From the NCBI GenBank assembly GCA_020850915.1, contig JADZDV010000558.1, positions 1 to 10,151 on the forward strand: DNA of 10,151 nucleotides, read 5' to 3'. This document shows positions 5,865 to 10,151 of this stretch, piece by piece. The notes below the pieces were generated by a model. The model had not been told where the DNA came from, ran no database searches, and saw only the letters and a program-made list of their open reading frames with translations. The DNA is from Chloroflexota bacterium (lineage in GTDB: Bacteria; Chloroflexota; UBA6077; JADZDV01). The position numbers and the translations under genes were made by a program. Position 1 is the first letter of the stretch. Each line of letters opens with the position of its first letter.

Positions 5865-7073
5865 TCAAAGCTCCACCGGGCGGGCCGGCTGCTCCCCCAG
5901 ATGCAGCCCGATCTTGTGCCGGACGACCTGGTTGCCGGCCCCAGCGTGGAGCATCGAGACAGCGTCGCGGAACAGCTTCTCGATCGGGTTCGCGAGCAGT
6001 GGACCGTGAGCCCCCCAGATCTCCATGGCCCGCGTCACCGCTCGCACGGACACTTCGCCGGACAGCACCTTGATGTACTCGTTGAGCATTCGCTGGTTGT
6101 CGCGGTCGTGGTCTACAGCCCAGGCAGCCTGCCACATCAGCAGCCGTGCCGCCTGGATCTCCATCGCCATGTCGGCCAGCAGTTGGGTAATGCCCTGGTG
6201 CTCGTAGAGCGGCTTGCCGCCACGGACCGTCTGCTGCGTCCAGGCCACCGTCTCTTCGAGCGCGGCGCGCGCCACGCCGAGCGACTTGGCGCCCTCTTTT
6301 GCCTTGCTGCCCGAGGCGGTCCGGTGGCGGAAGTCCATGCCGCGGTTCACCTCGCCGAGCAGGTTGCTCTCCGGGACGCGGCAGTTCTCGAAGACGAGCT
6401 CGGCGTTGTTGTTCAGCCGGATCCCAGCCTTGTCCAGGATCGTGCCGGTGCTCAGACCCGGCGCGTCCCGCGGGACGAGAAACCCGCTCAGGCCCTGGGT
6501 CCACGGGACTGCCGTGTCGGTGCGGGCCCAGAGGATGATCAGCCGCGACGTGGCGCCGTTGGTGATCCACATCTTGCGGCCGTTGATGACCCACTCGCCA
6601 TCCTGGAGCACGGCCGTCGTGCGAGGGCCCCATTCCGGCGAGTCGTCCATTGGCAGATCGTTGTCGCTGCCGGACTGCGGCTCGGTGACCGCGAACGACG
6701 TCACGAACGTCGGGTCCTCCAGGAACGCGGGCAGGAAGCGCTCACGCTGCTCGTCCGTGGTGTAGACGGCGATGATCTGCCCCTCGCGCCAGCAGTGCTG
6801 GATATTCATCCCGAAGCCGATGTCCCCGGTGCAGATCTCTTCGAGGACCAGGACCTCGGTCAGGCAGTCCGCCTCCTGGCCACCATACTTCTTCGGGATT
6901 TTGAGCAGTCGGAGCCCCAGCTCATCAGCTCGGCGCACCAGGTCGGGCGAGTAGCAGTCCATCGGGTTGCGCTCAGCGTCCAGCTCGCGAGCGCGCGGCC
7001 GCAGCTCCTTGTAGGCGAAGTCTCGCGCAACCGCCTGGAGCCGCTTTTGATCCTCTGTGAGCGTGAAATCCAT
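5865..7073 (-). CDS. Acyl-CoA dehydrogenase family protein
   Basis: The 402-residue product has the ACAD fold: an N-terminal helical domain, the flavin/substrate signature FAVTEPQSGSDN (127-138), the beta-domain segment WVINGRKMWITNG (161-173), then the C-terminal helices. Members are FAD enzymes that introduce an alpha-beta double bond into acyl-CoAs. There is a roughly 10-residue Pro/Asp-rich insert at 139-150. The usual catalytic Glu in a YEGTxQ-type motif is replaced: here the region reads MLHAGAGNQV (374-383). The isovaleryl-type alternative Glu position (around 254) also lacks Glu. It may use another base or another reaction. ATG 7073 has AAGGA about 9 nt upstream. It heads the dehydrogenase, lyase, MFS operon. 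Confidence 0.9.
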   Translation of the reverse strand: MDFTLTEDQKRLQAVARDFAYKELRPRARELDAERNPMDCYSPDLVRRADELGLRLLKIPKKYGGQEADCLTEVLVLEEICTGDIGFGMNIQHCWREGQIIAVYTTDEQRERFLPAFLEDPTFVTSFAVTEPQSGSDNDLPMDDSPEWGPRTTAVLQDGEWVINGRKMWITNGATSRLIILWARTDTAVPWTQGLSGFLVPRDAPGLSTGTILDKAGIRLNNNAELVFENCRVPESNLLGEVNRGMDFRHRTASGSKAKEGAKSLGVARAALEETVAWTQQTVRGGKPLYEHQGITQLLADMAMEIQAARLLMWQAAWAVDHDRDNQRMLNEYIKVLSGEVSVRAVTRAMEIWGAHGPLLANPIEKLFRDAVSMLHAGAGNQVVRHKIGLHLGEQPARPVEL

Positions 7074-7165
7074 CGATCTCGTTCCTTTCCTTATCGCCCG
7101 GGAGACCTGTCGCCGCGAAAACTGGCGGAATCGAAAGCCGCCGTAGGGGCGGCCGAACTGCCCTC

Positions 7166-7195
7166 ATTCTCACGTCCCGGGCAGCGATCTGGCAA
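7166..7195 (-). promoter_or_regulatory. Candidate promoter of the dehydrogenase operon
   Basis: On the minus strand TTGCCA (7195-7190) and GAGAAT (7171-7166) are 18 nt apart. They match consensus at five and four of six positions. Start of transcription would be near 7159, giving a leader of about 85 nt before ATG 7073. It allows the trio to be expressed apart from the upstream permease gene. Confidence 0.4.
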
Positions 7196-7239
7196 CCGGG
7201 ACCGACGTGCGGCTGCGCCCGGCCGGAGCTCTGGCATTC

Positions 7240-8262
7240 CTACCGCGGCGCGCCCGGCGCGCTCCTGGCTCGGCGCGTATTCCCAGTCTGGCCGCCCAAC
7301 CCTACGCGGAAGCGCGCCAGGCTCGGGTGCTGGGCAGCTCGCGAGCTTCCGTTGCGTCCGCGGGGTGGCGCCGGCCCCCGGCCCCGCCCGCTCGTCGCCA
7401 GGCCAACGCCCGCCAGGATCATCGCACCGCCGAGGCCGAGCAGCGGGGTGACGCGGTCACCCAGCAGGGCAGCCGCCAGCACGACCCCAGTGATCGGCGT
7501 GACGTACTGGTACATCGACACGTGCGAAGCTTCCAGTTGTGTGAGCGCCCAGTTGAACAGGGTGCCGCCACCGGCTGTTGCGATCAAGCCGATGTAGACC
7601 ACCGCGACCCAGCCGGTGGCGTCCAGGCTCGGCAGATCGTCCAACACGAACGGCACCGCGGGCAGGGCCATCGCACCGGCGGCCGCCAGCGAGTAGGCCG
7701 TGAGGCTCATTGCACCGTAGTGGCGCAGCAACGGCTTGCACAGCACCGTGTGGCAGGCGAATGCCACTGGCCCCAGCGCCACCATCACGGCGCCCAGCGC
7801 GTTGCGCACCTCGAAGGTCGCCCCTGGCGAGCCCCAGATCGCCACCACCACGATCCCGCAGATCGCGGTGGCCGCGCCGCCCAGCTTGCGCCTGGTCAGC
7901 CGCTCGCCGAGGAGCGGCGCTGCCAGGAGCAGGGTGAAGAGGCCGGCGTTCGGAGTCAGCAGCGTGCCCACGGAGGCGCTCACCCACTGCAGACCGATCG
8001 GAATGAACAGGCTCGGGCCGACGTAGCCCAGGGCGCCCAACACCGCGATCCGCGGGAGATCGGCCCGTCGTGGCCGGGGCAGCGCGCCGCGATGGAGCGC
8101 CAGCAAGAGGAGTGCCAACGGGACCGCCGTGAGGACTCGTCCGACGACGGCTGTCATGACGGACGATTCGATGACGACGATCTTGATGCCGACGATGTTG
8201 CCGCCCAGGAGGACGGACGAGGCGGCGGCGCACAGGTTGGCAATAAGGAGGGGTCGCTTCAA
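7240..8262 (-). CDS. EamA/DMT-superfamily permease
   Basis: This is a drug/metabolite transporter superfamily protein of about 340 residues with two EamA repeats and roughly ten membrane segments. Repeat 1 runs from residue 5 to about 135, and repeat 2 from about 145 to 285. Family-like features include the N-terminal GGNIVGIKIVV helix, TPNAGLFTLLLAAPLLGERLT, and SHVSMYQYVTPITGVVLAAALLGD near the end of repeat 2. Members export or import metabolites; the substrate is unknown. About 50 residues after the last helix are Arg/Gly/Pro-rich and probably cytoplasmic. TTG 8262 (start MKRPLLIANL) is preferred to GTG 8355, whose extra 31 codons have lower third-position GC and no usable ribosome site. 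A gap of 166 nt separates it from the dehydrogenase. Confidence 0.85.
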   Translation of the reverse strand: MKRPLLIANLCAAASSVLLGGNIVGIKIVVIESSVMTAVVGRVLTAVPLALLLLALHRGALPRPRRADLPRIAVLGALGYVGPSLFIPIGLQWVSASVGTLLTPNAGLFTLLLAAPLLGERLTRRKLGGAATAICGIVVVAIWGSPGATFEVRNALGAVMVALGPVAFACHTVLCKPLLRHYGAMSLTAYSLAAAGAMALPAVPFVLDDLPSLDATGWVAVVYIGLIATAGGGTLFNWALTQLEASHVSMYQYVTPITGVVLAAALLGDRVTPLLGLGGAMILAGVGLATSGRGRGPAPPRGRNGSSRAAQHPSLARFRVGLGGQTGNTRRARSAPGAPR

Positions 8263-8371
8263 CTTCCGGCCCAGTAGGTGAGGCCACGGGGACGCAAGGC
8301 CCGGGACAGGCGCAGCTTCACGGCCGCCACGGGCTGCGCGTCGGAAGTCTATCACTCCTGCCTGCGCGACG

Positions 8372-8400
8372 TTGACACTGGGGAGTCGCCTCGATATACT
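8372..8400 (+). promoter_or_regulatory. Sigma-70-type promoter of the E1 operon
   Basis: TTGACA (8372-8377) and TATACT (8395-8400) are separated by exactly 17 nt: a perfect -35 and a five-of-six -10. The start point should be near 8407. It is the strongest promoter in the window and points to the E1 genes, with a leader of about 137 nt. Confidence 0.8.
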
Positions 8401-8407
8401 GCCGGCT

Positions 8408-8473
8408 GTGGCCCGGCGGGCGGTTTCCCGCGGTTGTGGCCCGCGGCACCCCCCTCCAAACCAGGTTCGTTGA
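8408..8473 (+). other. Possible leaderless 21-codon leader ORF
   Basis: A GTG lies at 8408, within a base or so of the predicted transcription start, and opens a 21-codon frame ending at TGA 8471-8473. The frame is Arg-rich and contains three consecutive prolines near its end, a type of sequence known to slow ribosomes. In DNA this GC-rich it may be chance. Confidence 0.15.
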
Positions 8474-8475
8474 CA

Positions 8476-8486
8476 AGGTCGGACCT
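8476..8486. promoter_or_regulatory. Operator-like palindrome in the E1 leader
   Basis: AGGTC, one G, then GACCT form a perfect 11-bp palindrome directly after a second TTGACA (8470-8475). That hexamer has no good -10 partner at the right distance. Just downstream a 7-bp hairpin occurs (ACGACTC 8492-8498 with GAGTCGT 8512-8518). The site could bind a dimeric repressor that controls the operon. Confidence 0.3.
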
Positions 8487-8544
8487 ACTCCACGACTCTG
8501 TGCACTCCAGCGAGTCGTCCTGAATGCTGGCGTAGGTGACACCA

Positions 8545-9567
8545 GTGAACCCAACGACCGCCGCTTCCGCTACTTCAGGCGCCCGCGCCGCGTCACAGGC
8601 GCCAGCGCGGACGCTGCCCAGAGAACTGGCGCGAGAGCTCCTGAAGAGCATGGTCCTCATGCGCACCTTCGAGGAGCGGATCGATGAGCTGATCCGCGCC
8701 GGCGTGATCCCAGCCCCCACCCATTCCTACGTCGGCGAAGAGGCGATCGCGACCGGCGTCTGCGCCAACCTGCGGCCGGAGGACATCGTCTTCAGCACCC
8801 ACCGCAACCATGGCCATGCCCTGGGAAAGGGCATGGAGATGTGGCGCATGGTGGCCGAGATGCTCGGGCGGGAAGGCGCCTACTGCCAGGGACTGGGCGG
8901 AGACAACCATCTCGTCGACGTTGCCAGGCGCATGTACGGCGGCAACAACATCGTCGGCGGTGGCATGGGCCTCGCGGCCGGCGTGGCGTACGCCCAGAAG
9001 TACCGACAGACCGGGAACATCGTGGTCTGCTTCTTCGGCGACGGCGCGGTGAATCAGGGCCTCTTTCACGAGACGCTCAATCTGGCCTCCGTGCTTGCCG
9101 TGCCAGTCCTGTTCATCCTCGAGAACAACCAGTGGGCCATCTCGACAGCGATCCAGCGCGTCAACGCCGTCCTACCCTTTGCGGAAAGGGTCCGCGCTTA
9201 CAACCTCGAGCCGGCGATCGTCGACGGCAATGACGTCGCGGTCGTGTATTTCGAGAGCCGTCGTCTGGTGGAGCAGGTCCGGACGACTCAACGCCCGGCC
9301 TTCCTCGAGTGCGATACGTACCGCCTGGGCCCGCACTGGACCGGCGAGTGGAGCGGCTACCGCCCCCGAGAGGAGGTCCAGGCCGCCTGGGAACATGAGC
9401 CGATCAAGCGATTTGTAGCGCAATTGCTCGAGGAAGGCTTGATCACTCAGCCCGAAATCGACGGGGCGTACGAGGCCGCGCGCGCCGAAGTGGAAGCCGC
9501 CGTTGGTCAGGCCCGGAGCCAGCCGCTGCTGGCCAGCGATACCCCGTTCCGGGTGGACGCCCTGTGA
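8545..9567 (+). CDS. 2-oxoacid dehydrogenase E1 alpha subunit
   Basis: The product (340 aa) is the thiamine-diphosphate-binding alpha subunit of a heterotetrameric E1 (pyruvate, acetoin or branched-chain 2-oxoacid dehydrogenase type). E1 decarboxylates the 2-oxoacid and passes the acyl group to the E2 lipoyl domain. The ThDP motif runs from GDGAVNQG (165-172) to ENN (193-195). HRNHGHAL (86-93) and the GGGMGLAAGVAYA helix (138-150) fit the family. The C-terminal loop, usually GHSxSDP, reads GPHWTGEW (262-269), keeping a His. Residues 2-22 are an Ala/Thr/Ser-rich tail. GTG 8545 is preferred to GTG 8536 because AGGTGA lies 5 nt upstream of it. The gene overlaps the beta gene by 4 nt (GTGA). Substrate is not certain. 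Confidence 0.92.
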   Translation: MNPTTAASATSGARAASQAPARTLPRELARELLKSMVLMRTFEERIDELIRAGVIPAPTHSYVGEEAIATGVCANLRPEDIVFSTHRNHGHALGKGMEMWRMVAEMLGREGAYCQGLGGDNHLVDVARRMYGGNNIVGGGMGLAAGVAYAQKYRQTGNIVVCFFGDGAVNQGLFHETLNLASVLAVPVLFILENNQWAISTAIQRVNAVLPFAERVRAYNLEPAIVDGNDVAVVYFESRRLVEQVRTTQRPAFLECDTYRLGPHWTGEWSGYRPREEVQAAWEHEPIKRFVAQLLEEGLITQPEIDGAYEAARAEVEAAVGQARSQPLLASDTPFRVDAL

Positions 9568-10151
9568 GCACGACTCTGAAGTACCGACAGGCTCTCAACC
9601 TTGCGCTGCGCGAGGAGATGCGCCGCGACGATGGCGTCATCCTCGTCGGGGAGGACATCGGAATCTACGACGGCTCGTTTCGCGTCACCGAGGGTCTCCT
9701 CAAAGAGTTCGGCCCGGCCCGGGTGATTGACACGCCGCTCTCAGAGAACGGCTTCGTGAGCTTCGGCATCGGGGCGGCCATGGCCGGCATGCGCCCGGTC
9801 GTCGAGATGATGCTCCACGGGCTCGTCGCTCTGGCGACGGACTCGATCATCAACCAGGCCGCGATCATGAAGGCCCGGTCCGGCGGGCAGATCAAGTGCC
9901 CGATCGTGATCCGTTCTCCCGGTGGGTCCCGCCCCTGGGGCGGCCCGATGAACAACCAGAACCTCGATTCGCTCCTGTTCAGCATCCCCGGACTGAAGAT
10001 CGCCTTGCCGAGCACCCCCCGGGACGCCCGCGGGATGCTCAAGGCCGCGATCCGGGACGACGATCCGGTGCTGTTCTTCGAGCACACGACCCTGTACTTC
10101 ACCGAGGGCGCCGTGCCGGACGACGAGGAGGTCATTCCCCTTGGTCGGGGG
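9564..10151 (+). CDS. 2-oxoacid dehydrogenase E1 beta subunit, partial
   Basis: The first 196 codons are present and the gene runs off the right edge (family length is about 325). GTG 9564 overlaps the alpha stop as GTGA, with GGTGGA 6 nt upstream. Family motifs are plain: LVGEDIG (27-33), FRVTEGLLKEFGPARVIDTPLSENGF (39-64), a glycine-rich helix IGAAMAGMRPVVE (69-81), NQAA (97-100), IRSPGG (116-121), IPGLKIALPSTPRDARGMLKAAI (141-163) and PVLFFEH (168-174). The beta subunit completes the ThDP site and the E2-binding face. At the place where relatives usually read QHSQ, this protein reads MNNQ (129-132), so the conserved His is Asn. The E. .DF motif is also changed to EMMLHGL (81-87). It may have an unusual substrate or mechanism. 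Confidence 0.92.
   Translation, partial: MSTTLKYRQALNLALREEMRRDDGVILVGEDIGIYDGSFRVTEGLLKEFGPARVIDTPLSENGFVSFGIGAAMAGMRPVVEMMLHGLVALATDSIINQAAIMKARSGGQIKCPIVIRSPGGSRPWGGPMNNQNLDSLLFSIPGLKIALPSTPRDARGMLKAAIRDDDPVLFFEHTTLYFTEGAVPDDEEVIPLGRG

Noticed and set aside
5901..7451. 516-codon open frame on the plus strand opposite the dehydrogenase
   Set aside because: It is an antisense shadow of a GC-rich gene. The translation is low-complexity (Arg, Leu, His, Pro, Val) with no family resemblance, while the minus strand encodes a clear ACAD.
7207..8277. 356-codon open frame on the plus strand opposite the EamA permease
   Set aside because: It is His/Gln/Arg-rich with no recognisable domain and mirrors the permease gene, so it is a codon-bias artefact.
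1..10151. CRISPR arrays, tRNA or rRNA genes, phage or defence genes
   Set aside because: I saw no regularly spaced repeats, no T-arm-like tRNA pattern and no protein with such motifs on either strand. A tRNAscan or cmscan run would be more sensitive.

Overview
The window is about 10 kb of GC-rich bacterial DNA with G/C-biased third codon positions, GTG and TTG starts, tight gene overlaps and sigma-70-like promoters. The bS21 sequence, the CoA-metabolism genes and the gene style fit an environmental high-GC lineage such as Chloroflexota (Thermomicrobia-like). This is an impression from the sequence, not a placement.

Positions 1-719 hold no convincing protein gene. Most of the stretch is a large imperfect inverted repeat (about 137-405). 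Inside it sits a 110-bp element with 15-bp terminal inverted repeats flanked by direct repeats. Taking out that element and one direct-repeat copy restores a 23-bp hairpin stem, so it looks like a MITE-type insertion into an older structured element. A weak promoter (about 416-450) and a hairpin-rich leader follow. Next come rpsU (bS21, 720-911) and an 84-codon zinc-finger-like gene that overlaps its stop (911-1165). A clear intrinsic terminator closes the unit at 1186-1210.

Positions 1211-3752 carry an alkaline-phosphatase-superfamily phosphodiesterase on the minus strand. After a leader with hairpins comes a HAD-family hydrolase on the plus strand. The HAD gene converges on the next block across 67 bp that contain two interleaved inverted repeats.

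Positions 3753-8262 form a minus-strand block. Read in its own direction the order is an EamA/DMT permease, an acyl-CoA dehydrogenase, a CitE/HpcH-type CoA lyase and an MFS transporter. The last three are packed with a 4-nt gap and a 4-nt overlap, so they are probably one operon for uptake and CoA-dependent breakdown of an organic acid. The dehydrogenase seems to lack the usual catalytic glutamate.

Positions 8372-10151 start with a textbook promoter (TTGACA, 17 nt, TATACT) and a 130-140-nt leader with an operator-like palindrome. It drives the alpha and beta subunits of a 2-oxoacid dehydrogenase E1 (pyruvate/acetoin dehydrogenase type), joined by a GTGA overlap. The beta gene runs off the right edge. 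I saw no tRNA, rRNA, CRISPR array, transposase gene or phage gene.
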